Below, piece by piece: positions 8,752 through 17,272 of a DNA stretch of 64,000 bases; the first letter of the stretch is position 1; each line of letters opens with the position of its first letter. The notes beneath the pieces were generated by a model. That model was not told where the DNA came from, made no database searches, and saw only the letters and a program-made list of their open reading frames with translations. The stretch lies in the NCBI GenBank assembly GCA_964293305.1, contig CAXYYO010000011.1:1-64000 (forward strand). Direction: 5' to 3'. The position numbers and the translations under genes are program-made. The DNA comes from CALAGJ01 sp964293305 (lineage in GTDB: Bacteria; Bacteroidota; Bacteroidia; Chitinophagales; Chitinophagaceae).

Positions 8752-9552
8752 TTGTCTCTTAAACCATTAGTTAGCATATTAATTATTCATTATAACAGGC
8801 TGCATACGCTTAAAGAATGTATTGGGTTTGCCAGAACAAACATCCGATACCCCAATCTTGAATTCATCATTGCGGATGATGGCAGCCCTGCTGATGTGCA
8901 GGCAGCCATCAGACTCTTGCCTTTTGATAAATTTATACTTCCAGAAAAAAATGCCGGTCTTGGGGCCAATACAAACAATGGTTTAGCAGCTTGTAGTGGT
9001 GAATATATTTTTCAGATACAGGACGACCACTTTGTGCTTCCCGGTTTTGAAGATTTTGTAGAAAAAGCTATCAAGGTATTGCAACAGGAAAAAAATAAAG
9101 GCATCATCAGAGCATTAATCAATAAGGATTTTACATCCTTTACCATTAGCAGTGCCCATGGAATTTCTTATCGTGTTATAGATAAACCAATTTGGAAAAA
9201 TGGTTACAATGGATTTCACCAGCACTCAGAGTTGCCGCATTTTAAGCACAACAGTTATCATAAGGAGTTAGGATTATATACTGAAGGCACTGATATGATT
9301 TATATGGAAAATGAATTTTCTATTAGGTTTTTGAGAGCCAACGGATATCGCTTATTTTTTCTTATAGGATATGACAATATCTTTCATCATGCTACTGAGT
9401 TTAGTTTTAGACCTGCTATTTATAAAGGCATGACGGATTCCGGTGTATATGCCAACTTGAAAAAAACAATCAAGGAAAAGCTGCCCATACTTCGGCTTCT
9501 ACGTTTCTATTGGTGGATGATAAAATATGACCCAGTAAAAAGAAGGTATTAA
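8752..9552 (+). CDS. Glycosyltransferase family 2
   Basis: 266 residues. The GT-A nucleotide-binding start VSILIIHYNR is at residues 7-16, FIIADDGSP at about 38-46, and the metal-binding QDDH near residue 93. These identify an inverting GT2 sugar transferase. There is no ATG near the domain start. The frame is open back to a stop at 8677 without any ATG, so the TTG used here is the most likely start. It is divergent from the MBOAT operon but probably serves the same glycan. Its 3' end overlaps the convergent small gene by four bases. Confidence 0.8.
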   Translation: MSLKPLVSILIIHYNRLHTLKECIGFARTNIRYPNLEFIIADDGSPADVQAAIRLLPFDKFILPEKNAGLGANTNNGLAACSGEYIFQIQDDHFVLPGFEDFVEKAIKVLQQEKNKGIIRALINKDFTSFTISSAHGISYRVIDKPIWKNGYNGFHQHSELPHFKHNSYHKELGLYTEGTDMIYMENEFSIRFLRANGYRLFFLIGYDNIFHHATEFSFRPAIYKGMTDSGVYANLKKTIKEKLPILRLLRFYWWMIKYDPVKRRY

Positions 9553-9824
9553 GGTTTGCCTTCTAAACTATTGCAATAAGCCAAAGAGCCTAATCTCAGC
9601 CTAATGGCTACCCCTGTTGCTTTCTCCAGTTTCCATTCTACAGCACATGCGCCTGTGAGCTTATTGGTATAAAAATTTTTAGGAAGGCTAAAAAAGGAAA
9701 AATTTTGTGGTAATGAATCCATAGCAGTTATAGGATGCATTATTGTACTATCACTTGTTCTTGATTGTGCAGTTAAACAAACTGTTGTAAAGAAAAAAAT
9801 ACAACTAAACATAAATTGCTTCAT
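9549..9824 (-). CDS. Small secreted protein of unknown function
   Basis: 91 residues. A clear N-terminal signal peptide (MKQFMFSCIFFFTTVCLTAQ, with cleavage likely after TAQ) is followed by a short mature part with one cysteine pair (GACAVEW and AYCNSLEG). No family recognised. The gene converges on the GT2 gene with a four-base overlap and has no same-strand neighbour nearby. The signal peptide and ATG start argue for a real gene, but there is no supporting homology. Confidence 0.5.
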   Translation of the reverse strand: MKQFMFSCIFFFTTVCLTAQSRTSDSTIMHPITAMDSLPQNFSFFSLPKNFYTNKLTGACAVEWKLEKATGVAIRLRLGSLAYCNSLEGKP

Positions 9825-10401
9825 AGTGTAAAATTAGTGATTGGTATGCAATAGTTTTAATGAAAAATTGCAGTCATTATAAATTTTATGAAAAGATTTA
9901 AAAAAAATACGCCATCCATCCTTATGGCAGCTACTCCATTAATTACAAAAAAGAAGGATTTTTCGCCCTACGGGCAATGCCTACAAGGTAGAGATAGCTT
10001 AAAGACAAATGATTGATAAATATGATTATTACCGTTCCCACTTGAAAAGACCCGCTTGTGAAATGTTTTTATCCACACTTCATGTAGCTATTCTTTAACA
10101 TTTTGCCACTCATATATCTTTACACCTTTCAAATGGCCAATTAGGCTATAAACAATGAACGACTACACAAATTTTCTGCTTTTCCGCTTCAGACAAAGAG
10201 TAAAACCACCAGAGTTATTTACACTTTAAGTGGTCATCGATTCCAGTATTTAGATTCGTGTACACTACACAATTTCGCAGCTTTTCAGCAAACTGTTTTG
10301 CTTGGCATATAGCATATAGCCAAATGAAATCAGTCATAGCAATTTTTTAATTCATTGCACGAAAGTGCTATAAATCAAGTTTTTAAAATACCTTTTTTGT
10401 C
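9825..10401. other. Non-coding stretch upstream of small ORF
   Basis: About 580 bases with no convincing gene. It contains short dyads, such as gccat...atggc near 9911-9927 and a GAAA-loop hairpin gcac-gaaa-gtgc near 10357. No U-rich terminator or known RNA family was recognised. Confidence 0.4.
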
Positions 10402-10557
10402 ATGAAACCAATTCTCCTTATCATCATATTATCAGTAATGGGTATATGCATGATGCAAGAAATAAATCATCCCAAATTGAGCATACAATCGGTCAGCCAA
10501 AAAGAATGGGTACCGCTCATTCCTTCATCTACAGAACTCATACGCTGGCAGTGGTAA
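10402..10557 (+). CDS. Possible 51-residue membrane or secreted peptide
   Basis: The ATG opens a 51-codon frame beginning MKPILLIIILSVMGICMMQE, a basic-then-hydrophobic start like a signal or membrane anchor. It continues with a polar part and ends LIRWQW-stop. The ORF fills the space just before the SPFH-protein gene on the same strand (95 bases away), so it could be co-transcribed with it. There is no family match; it is supported only by the signal-like N-terminus and position. Confidence 0.4.
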   Translation: MKPILLIIILSVMGICMMQEINHPKLSIQSVSQKEWVPLIPSSTELIRWQW

Positions 10558-10652
10558 ATATTTTTATCAGCCAGCATAAAACTCTCTTTATTTGTATTTC
10601 TTTTTTATAACAATCAGAATAATCCATTTATTCTTCTTAAACAGTAACAATT

Positions 10653-12578
10653 ATGAATTTATTTGAAATGATTCAGTCTTATTGGTGGGTATTAGTAATT
10701 TTACTATCATTAGTATTCTACAAATTTATCCTCCGAGTTTTTTTTGGTATGGTCATAGTACCCGAGGACCGTATAGGTCTTGTAACCAAAAAATTTGTAC
10801 TTTTTGGTGCCAACAAAGAATTGCCCGATGGGCGCATTATTGCCACAAAAGGCGAAGCAGGTTTTCAGGCAAAAACTTTAGCACCGGGTCTATATTGGGG
10901 CATGTGGCCCTGGCAGTATGGTGTTGACATGCATCCATTTTCTGTTATTCCCGAAGGGAAAATAGGATTAGTATTAAGTAATGATGGCGCTGAATTGCCA
11001 ACGGGTAATATTCTAGGTAGAAAAGTTGATTGTGATAATTTTCAAGATACACAAAGGTTTCTTGAAAATAACGGTCAGAAAGGAAGGCAAACCCATTTAC
11101 TTACCCCAGGTACATATCGTATTAATTCATTTGCATTTAGTATTACACTAGCAGATATGACAATCATACAGGAAAATATGGTAGGCATAGTGACTAGTTT
11201 GGATGGTAATCCAATACGATCCGGACAAATAGCAGGTGAATCTGTTGAAGGCCATAATAACTTTCAGGATTTCGACGCTTTTCTATCAAAAAATGGTAAC
11301 AGAGGTTTACAGCCTCAGGTAATACTTGCGGGTAGTTATTTTCTCAATCCATGGGCTATTCAATTAGAACAAATACCTATGACAGATGTGTCTATTGGTC
11401 ATGTAGGTGTAATTATATCTTATATTGGTGAAGATGGTAAGGATCTTTCAGGAGATAGTTTTAAACATGGCAATATTGTAAGCAAAGGTTTTAGAGGTGT
11501 ATGGATGGATCCATTAGGGCCAGGTAAATATCCCATCAATAAATATACTATGAAATTAGAGTTGGTACCTACCACAAACTTAGTATTGAACTGGGCAAAT
11601 GCACGTAGTGAAGCACATACATTAGACAAAAATTTAAGCACCATTACCGTACGAAGTAAAGATGGATTCCCATTCAATTTAGATGTGGCACAAATTATTC
11701 ATATACCTGCAAATGAGGCACCAAAGGTGATAGCAAGATTTGGCAGTATGACAAATTTGGTGAGCCAAGTACTAGAGCCTACTATTGGTAACTATTTCCG
11801 TAATAGTGCACAGGATAGTGATGTAATTTCATTTTTAAGTACACGTAAAGAAAGACAGACCGCAGCAAAAGATCATATCCGTACCGTTTTGGATGAGTAC
11901 AATGTAAATGCAGTAGATACACTAATTGGAGATATTGTACCTCCAGAATCTCTTATGAAAACTTTAACTGATCGTAAGATTGCACAGGAGGAAGAAAAGA
12001 CTTACGAAACACAAAGAATGGCTCAAGAAAAAAGGCAGGGCATGGAGAAAGAAACTGCCATTGCAGACATGCAAAAAGAAATTGTAAAAGCACAACAAAG
12101 TGTAGAAATAGCCCAGCGTACTGCAGATGCTACCATTCGCAAGGCAGAAGGTGATGCCAGCAGTTTAAAGCTTAATGTAAGCGCAGAAGCAGAAGCTACA
12201 AAAATGCGTGCATTGGCAGAAGCAGAAGCTACAAAAGCTAGAGCGGCTGCACAAGCTGAAGCTACCAAATTGAATGCGGATGCGGATGCTACTCAAATTT
12301 CAAAAACTGGTTTGGCAGAGGCTGAAAAAATCATGGCTATTGGTAAGAGTACAGCAGAAGCATACCAACTACAAGTGGGTGCTATGGGAGGCGATAATTT
12401 CACAAAATATAAGATGATCGAAGAAATTGGTAAAGGAAATATTAAAATTATACCAGAAATACTTATAGGTGGGGGAAATAGTACTGATGGCAGCCTGAGT
12501 GGTTTGATGGGCATGCAATTGCTCCAAATGATTCAGGAAAAGAAAAAAGAGCAGGGAGAAGGAGAAGAAAAATCATAA
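10653..12578 (+). CDS. SPFH/flotillin-like membrane protein with repeated N-terminal module
   Basis: 641 residues. One transmembrane helix (residues about 9-32) is followed by about four copies of a module of roughly 70 residues (about 37-98, 100-170, 171-241, 246-316). Each copy has parts of the pattern 'IGLV...DG..LP.G.I...NFQD...FL..NG..G.Q...L.PG.Y'. The SPFH core follows at about 320-440 (ITVRSKDGFPFNLDVAQII). Then comes a long charged coiled coil with alanine-rich AEAEATK repeats (about 440-580), and a Gly/Met-rich tail. SPFH proteins form large ring or cage scaffolds on membranes and organise microdomains or proteases. The N-terminal repeat is not part of classical flotillin. A small membrane protein gene follows and may be its partner. 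Confidence 0.8.
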   Translation: MNLFEMIQSYWWVLVILLSLVFYKFILRVFFGMVIVPEDRIGLVTKKFVLFGANKELPDGRIIATKGEAGFQAKTLAPGLYWGMWPWQYGVDMHPFSVIPEGKIGLVLSNDGAELPTGNILGRKVDCDNFQDTQRFLENNGQKGRQTHLLTPGTYRINSFAFSITLADMTIIQENMVGIVTSLDGNPIRSGQIAGESVEGHNNFQDFDAFLSKNGNRGLQPQVILAGSYFLNPWAIQLEQIPMTDVSIGHVGVIISYIGEDGKDLSGDSFKHGNIVSKGFRGVWMDPLGPGKYPINKYTMKLELVPTTNLVLNWANARSEAHTLDKNLSTITVRSKDGFPFNLDVAQIIHIPANEAPKVIARFGSMTNLVSQVLEPTIGNYFRNSAQDSDVISFLSTRKERQTAAKDHIRTVLDEYNVNAVDTLIGDIVPPESLMKTLTDRKIAQEEEKTYETQRMAQEKRQGMEKETAIADMQKEIVKAQQSVEIAQRTADATIRKAEGDASSLKLNVSAEAEATKMRALAEAEATKARAAAQAEATKLNADADATQISKTGLAEAEKIMAIGKSTAEAYQLQVGAMGGDNFTKYKMIEEIGKGNIKIIPEILIGGGNSTDGSLSGLMGMQLLQMIQEKKKEQGEGEEKS

Positions 12579-12664
12579 ATATACATTCACTACCTGTTCG
12601 ATATTACCCTAATTAAAAACTGGCATACTATTCTATTGAGGAAAAGTAAATTTTAAAATTGAAA

Positions 12665-12949
12665 ATGAATAAAAACAGCAATTCTTCTTTGATACTTTGT
12701 ATCTTGATGGATATCATTGGATATGCCAGTTTTTCCTTACCCGGTTTAGCAGAATTTACAGATGTGGTATGGGCCCCCATTTCCGCTTTTGTTTTTTATA
12801 AAATTTTTGGTGGCACAAAAGGTATGCTGGGTGGTGCATTTAATTTCTTAGAAGAAATATTGCCGTTTACAGATTTCATTCCATCCTTTACTTTAATGTG
12901 GTTGTGGAATTACTTCACCAAAAAGGAAGTAGTGAAAATCGGAGAATAA
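12665..12949 (+). CDS. Small membrane protein downstream of SPFH gene
   Basis: 94 residues from the ATG; an in-frame TTG lies two codons upstream. Two or three hydrophobic segments (SLILCILMDIIGYASF; WAPISAFVFYKIF; PSFTLMWLWNYF) separate short loops with conserved-looking G and P residues (GGTKGMLGGAF, LPFTDFIP). It ends in KKEVVKIGE. No named family comes to mind. The same strand and short distance from the SPFH gene suggest linked expression. Confidence 0.6.
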   Translation: MNKNSNSSLILCILMDIIGYASFSLPGLAEFTDVVWAPISAFVFYKIFGGTKGMLGGAFNFLEEILPFTDFIPSFTLMWLWNYFTKKEVVKIGE

Positions 12950-12960
12950 AAACCTAAAAA

Positions 12961-12987
12961 TGGTCATCGATGAGGTGACTATTTTTT
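12961..12987 (+). terminator. Weak candidate terminator
   Basis: A six-base-pair stem (tggtca / tgacta, one G-U pair) with a nine-base loop is followed by six Ts. It lies just after the small membrane protein gene, where a transcript would end. The stem is short. Confidence 0.35.
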
Positions 12988-13150
12988 ATTATTCATCAAG
13001 TGTTTTCAGAATAAGTTTTTAAATATTTCAATTTCCTTTAGAAATAGTTGATTACCTATTTAGGTTGTATTTACATTTTAAAGTAGATTGATTTTTTTGA
13101 TAAATGGTTTGTTAACATTATAGATAGGCATTATTATTGTATTTGATGCC

Positions 13151-13158
13151 TAATTTTG
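13151..13158 (+). promoter_or_regulatory. Candidate -7 promoter element
   Basis: TAATTTTG matches TAnnTTTG and lies 24 bases before the ATG of the LolA-like gene. No clear -33 element was found, so confidence is limited. Confidence 0.3.
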
Positions 13159-13182
13159 CAAAAAGTATAAACATAAATTATT

Positions 13183-13884
13183 ATGAATTTTAAAAAAATC
13201 ATTTTGCCGATAGTGGCAGTAGTTTTTTCAGTTGCTTCTTATGCTCAAAGTACAGATGAAGTAATAACTAAATATCTAGCAGCTAAAGGTGGTGCAGATA
13301 ATTTGAAAAAAATCGAATCTCTTTTGATGAAAGGAAACTTAAATATCAATGGATTACAAATTCCAGTAACCATGTCAATGGTAAATGATGCAGGCATGAG
13401 AGTAGATTTTACCTTCAATGGCATGTCAGGTTTTCAAATTATTACTAAAGAAGCCGGATGGGATTTCAACCCATTTTCTGGCCAAACAAAACCCGAACCA
13501 TTAACTGCTGAAGATGTAAAAAGTAAGCAAGATGCTTTAGATATTAGGGATGATCTTTTGGATTATACTTTAAAAGGAACATCTGTAGAGTATCTAGGTA
13601 CTGAAGATGTAGAAGGAACTGAATGTCATAAGTTACTCCTCACTTTAAAGACGGGTAAACAAAAAACATATTTTATTGACGCTGATGGTTTCATGCTCGT
13701 AAAAAGCAGTGAAAAAACAACTGTAAATGGACAGGAAACAGAGGCAAATACAATGTATTCAAACTACAAAATGGTTGGTGATATTATGTTTGCACACAAT
13801 ATAGCAAGTGATATGGGGCCAATTGAAATGGAGAGTATAGAAATTAATACTCCTATTGATACATCAATGTTCAAACCAGAATAA
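13183..13884 (+). CDS. Secreted LolA/LppX-fold protein (DUF4292-like)
   Basis: 233 residues. The signal peptide MNFKKIILPIVAVVFSVASYAQ is followed by a domain of alternating beta strands. It opens with VITKYLAAKGGADNLKKIESLLMKG, the usual start of Bacteroidota outer-membrane lipoprotein-sorting-like proteins. It continues with GTEDVEGTECHKLLLTLKTGKQKTYFID and YSNYKMVGDIMFAHNI. This fold holds lipids or lipid-anchored proteins in the periplasm. The cysteine near residue 149 is internal, so this is not itself a lipoprotein. A strong terminator follows, so the gene is probably monocistronic. Its specific cargo is unknown. Confidence 0.7.
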   Translation: MNFKKIILPIVAVVFSVASYAQSTDEVITKYLAAKGGADNLKKIESLLMKGNLNINGLQIPVTMSMVNDAGMRVDFTFNGMSGFQIITKEAGWDFNPFSGQTKPEPLTAEDVKSKQDALDIRDDLLDYTLKGTSVEYLGTEDVEGTECHKLLLTLKTGKQKTYFIDADGFMLVKSSEKTTVNGQETEANTMYSNYKMVGDIMFAHNIASDMGPIEMESIEINTPIDTSMFKPE

Positions 13885-13901
13885 ATTATCAAATAACAAA
13901 C

Positions 13902-13933
13902 ACCCGCTTTCAAACTTCAGAAGCGGGTTTTTT
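13902..13933 (+). terminator. Rho-independent terminator
   Basis: A perfect eight-base-pair stem (acccgctt / aagcgggt) with an 11-base loop is followed by a run of T. It lies directly after the LolA-like gene. Confidence 0.85.
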
Positions 13934-13973
13934 GTTTCTATGTTTTCACTACTCAAACTTAAATTAAAATTTG

Positions 13974-16900
13974 ATGAAAAAATTATTACTTCTATTCTCA
14001 TTTGGTATATCGTTGACAGTAGGTGCACAAATTAATTCCAGTACATTTGGAATGATGGAGGCACGTACATTGGGCCCTGGAACCATGAGTGGGCGTATTT
14101 CAGCAATTGAAGGTGTAAATAGCGAACCTCGTATTCTATATATTGGTACAGCAGGTGGTGGAGTTTGGAAAAGCACAAATGCGGGTGCCTCATTTAAGCC
14201 TTTATTTGATAAATATTGCCAGAGTATTGGTGCTATAGCAATCGACCAAAAAAATCCCAAAAATATATATGTAGCCACAGGTGAGAGTAATATGAGAAAC
14301 TCCGTATCTATTGGTGATGGGATCTATAAATCAACAGATGGTGGCGATAACTGGACAAAAATTGGTTTAGATAGCACTGAGCATATTGCTAAAGTTGCCA
14401 TTGATCCTAATAACAGTAACATTGTTTATGTGGCAGCCCCAGGCCCTTTGTGGAGTGATAGTAAACATCGTGGTTTGTATAAAAGCAGTGATGCGGGTAA
14501 AACCTGGGAAAAAATTCTTTACATCAATGAGAAGGCCGGTTGTGCGGAAGTTGTAATAGATCCAAAAAATTCGAATATAATTTATGCCAGTACTTGGGAA
14601 TTTCGCCGTCAGCCATTTTCCTTTAATAGCGGCGGCACCGGAAGTGGCTTTTATAAGAGTACAGATGGAGGAAAAAACTGGAAAGAAATTTCAAATGGAT
14701 TGCCTGCTAAGCCCTTTGGGCGTATAGCTTTTAACATAGCACCATCAGATCCAAATAAATTGGTGGCCATTGTTGAAAGTAGCAGTACGGGTTTATATAT
14801 CAGTTCTGATGGAGGAGAAAGTTGGAAAAGCCAGAGTGCAATTCTCAATGTAGTAGCACGTCCTTTTTATTTTAGTACAATTGTAATTGATCCTAAAGAT
14901 GCAAAAAGGGTATATAGACCTGCATTTGAATTTTCATATAGTGACGATGGTGGTTATTCCTTTGCCACAGCAAGTAATGAAGGGGGATGGATACATAGCG
15001 ACATGCATGCACTATGGATAAACCCATCTAATACCAACAATATGTATGTGGGCACTGATGGAGGTGTATATATGAGTAACGACCGTGGTGCCACTTGGAT
15101 ATTCTGTGATAAATTACCTGTTGGTCAGTTTTATCATTTATCAGTTGATAACCAAAAGCCATATTATAGAGTGTATGGTGGTTTGCAGGATAATGGCAGT
15201 TGGGTAGCACCATCCTCATATCCTGGAGGAGTATCCAATGCTAAATGGGAATCATTTTATGGAGGAGATGGCTTCTGGACTCAGCCCGATCTTACTGACC
15301 CAAATATTGCTTATGCTGAGGCACAAGGTGGAAATATGGGTAGAACCGATTTAACTACCTTTAAAAGCACAAACATACAACCACAACAAGGCCCCAGCGA
15401 AGAAAAACTACGTTGGAATTGGAATACCCCAATTGTATTAGGGTTAAAGAATCCTCATAATTTATATACCGGTGCTCAATACCTTTATAAGAGTACAGAT
15501 CAAGGCCGCAATTGGACCAGAATAAGTGGCGACCTTAGCACTAATGATAAGAAAAAGCAAGAACAGGAAAAGAGTGGTGGATTAAGTGCAGACAATACAT
15601 CAGCAGAAAATCATTGTACTGTTTTTACAATAGCAGAATCACCCATTGATGAAAATATTGTATGGGCTGGCACTGATGATGGAAATATTCAATACACAAT
15701 TGATGGCGGAAAAAACTGGACTAATGTTTCTGCAAATTGGGCTGCTGCGGGAGCTGCCTCTCAAAGTTGGGTGAGCAGTATAGAACCAAGCAGGTATGAT
15801 AAGCAAACTGTTTATGTAAGCACAGAAAATCACATGTATGGTGATATGAATACTTATGCCGGTGTAAGTAGAGATATGGGTAAAACATGGACAATGTTTA
15901 AGAGCAAAGAGTTTACAGGATTTGCACATAAAGTAACAGAAGACCCTGTCAATAAAAATCTTCTTTTTCTGGGAACTGAAATGGGTCTTTTTGCATCTGT
16001 AGATGCAGGAGACAGCTGGTTTAGAATGAAAAATAATATACCTTGGCAAGCGTTAGTAAGAGATATAAAAATACATCCTTCAACCAGTGATCTAATCCTT
16101 GCCACACATGGCAGGGGTATTATTGTTGTAGATGATATCACTCTGATGCGTACACTTACACCTGAAATTGCTAAGAAAGACTTTATATTGTTTAATCAAC
16201 CTGATATGTTATTAAGAAATGGCATTTTGGGTGGAGTTGCTTTTCCACCGCAGGGTTGGGTTTCTGGCAATGCTCCTGATATTATTGCTATTCAATATTA
16301 CATGAAGGAAAGACTCAATTCAGGGGATGTTAGTATTGATATTTTAGATGCCTCCGGCAAATTGATTCAAAATATTCCTGGTAGTAAACGAAAAGGCTTA
16401 AATAAAGTATATTGGAATTTAAGGGGTAAAGGCCCTAAGACTGCAAGTGGCGGAAGTAAAGCAGATAATAGCAGCCTTATTGCTCCAATGGTACTGCCTG
16501 GTACCTATACCATAAAAGTGACCGCAGCAGGCAAATCCTATACTACTCCTGTTAAAGTAGTTCATGATGATATGAATAAAGATTTGTCTTTAGAAGGTCA
16601 AAAAGAGTTATATGAAAATGCTTTAAAACTTGCTTCATTTCATGAGCGGTTGGCTACTGTAGTAGAAGATGTTTCCAGAAAGCAATCTGTTTTAAGAATT
16701 GCTATAGATTCTTCAAAAGAAGCAAAACTAAAAAAAGCAGCTGGCGACTATTTGACTAGGCTAGAAACATTTCGTGCAACGCTATTACCCACCAGTAATA
16801 AATCTATTTTTGCTGATGAGAAAAGACTTCGTGAGGAAATAAGTGAAGTATATATCGCCCTTTGCTTTAAGGAAGCTGCTCTAAGTAATACTGAACTGCT

Positions 16901-17138
16901 ATCTGTAAGTCGCTTAGCTGATTCAATCAATGTAACAGAAACAAGGCACAAAACTCTGATGGCAGAATTGAATAGCAAATTGGGAAGTAAATTAGAGAAA
17001 GCGGGTTATAGTCTAGCTGTTTATCATTCGAACTATTTAAATCAAAATACGAATGAAGCTGCTGGTTTTGCACAAAATACATCAGCAAGTCAATCTGGAA
17101 TTTTGACTAGAAATTTTTTCAGAAATTTTCAATTTTAA
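13974..17138 (+). CDS. Secreted BNR/VPS10-type multi-propeller protein
   Basis: About 1054 residues. The signal peptide (MKKLLLLFSFGISLTVGAQ) leads into a long series of BNR/Asp-box repeats; I count at least ten of type S-x-D-x-G-x-x-W (KSTDGGDNW, KSSDAGKTW, KSTDGGKNW, ISSDGGESW, KSTDQGRNW, YTIDGGKNW, ASVDAGDSW). They fill residues from about 50 to 720 and imply one or two beta-propellers, as in sortilin-like or sialidase-like proteins. The last 330 residues hold a beta-rich segment (FlgD-like 'SGKLIQNIPGSKRKGLNKVYWNLRGKGP') and a helical tail. There is no T9SS sorting signal. Such proteins are often labelled 'glycosyl hydrolase', but no catalytic residues can be assigned. I use the ATG one codon after an in-frame TTG. 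Terminators bound it on both sides. Confidence 0.75.
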   Translation: MKKLLLLFSFGISLTVGAQINSSTFGMMEARTLGPGTMSGRISAIEGVNSEPRILYIGTAGGGVWKSTNAGASFKPLFDKYCQSIGAIAIDQKNPKNIYVATGESNMRNSVSIGDGIYKSTDGGDNWTKIGLDSTEHIAKVAIDPNNSNIVYVAAPGPLWSDSKHRGLYKSSDAGKTWEKILYINEKAGCAEVVIDPKNSNIIYASTWEFRRQPFSFNSGGTGSGFYKSTDGGKNWKEISNGLPAKPFGRIAFNIAPSDPNKLVAIVESSSTGLYISSDGGESWKSQSAILNVVARPFYFSTIVIDPKDAKRVYRPAFEFSYSDDGGYSFATASNEGGWIHSDMHALWINPSNTNNMYVGTDGGVYMSNDRGATWIFCDKLPVGQFYHLSVDNQKPYYRVYGGLQDNGSWVAPSSYPGGVSNAKWESFYGGDGFWTQPDLTDPNIAYAEAQGGNMGRTDLTTFKSTNIQPQQGPSEEKLRWNWNTPIVLGLKNPHNLYTGAQYLYKSTDQGRNWTRISGDLSTNDKKKQEQEKSGGLSADNTSAENHCTVFTIAESPIDENIVWAGTDDGNIQYTIDGGKNWTNVSANWAAAGAASQSWVSSIEPSRYDKQTVYVSTENHMYGDMNTYAGVSRDMGKTWTMFKSKEFTGFAHKVTEDPVNKNLLFLGTEMGLFASVDAGDSWFRMKNNIPWQALVRDIKIHPSTSDLILATHGRGIIVVDDITLMRTLTPEIAKKDFILFNQPDMLLRNGILGGVAFPPQGWVSGNAPDIIAIQYYMKERLNSGDVSIDILDASGKLIQNIPGSKRKGLNKVYWNLRGKGPKTASGGSKADNSSLIAPMVLPGTYTIKVTAAGKSYTTPVKVVHDDMNKDLSLEGQKELYENALKLASFHERLATVVEDVSRKQSVLRIAIDSSKEAKLKKAAGDYLTRLETFRATLLPTSNKSIFADEKRLREEISEVYIALCFKEAALSNTELLSVSRLADSINVTETRHKTLMAELNSKLGSKLEKAGYSLAVYHSNYLNQNTNEAAGFAQNTSASQSGILTRNFFRNFQF

Positions 17139-17170
17139 ATCAAAAAATATTTTAAGTCAAACAATAAGAT

Positions 17171-17207
17171 AAAAAAAAAGCGGCTTCTATAGGGCCGCTT
17201 TTTTTTT
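17171..17207. terminator. Strong rho-independent terminator
   Basis: A perfect 14-base-pair stem made of nine A, gcggc, a nine-base loop, gccgc and nine T. It is symmetric, so it would work on either strand. It ends the BNR-protein transcript. Confidence 0.92.
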
Positions 17208-17272
17208 ATAATCAGACTGTAAAATAATATTTTAATCATGATATAAAAAATGAATCTTTAGCTTAGCCGCCA

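Noticed and set aside
10155..10229. 24-codon ORF starting MNDYTNF
   Set aside because: Too short, no signal peptide or family, and no context that supports translation.
15639..16049. Antisense 136-codon ORF inside the BNR-protein gene
   Set aside because: It is a shadow of the strong coding frame on the other strand, with unusual composition.
13974..17138. Calling the BNR-repeat protein a sialidase
   Set aside because: Asp-box repeats are present, but the catalytic Arg triad and Tyr/Glu pair of sialidases cannot be identified.
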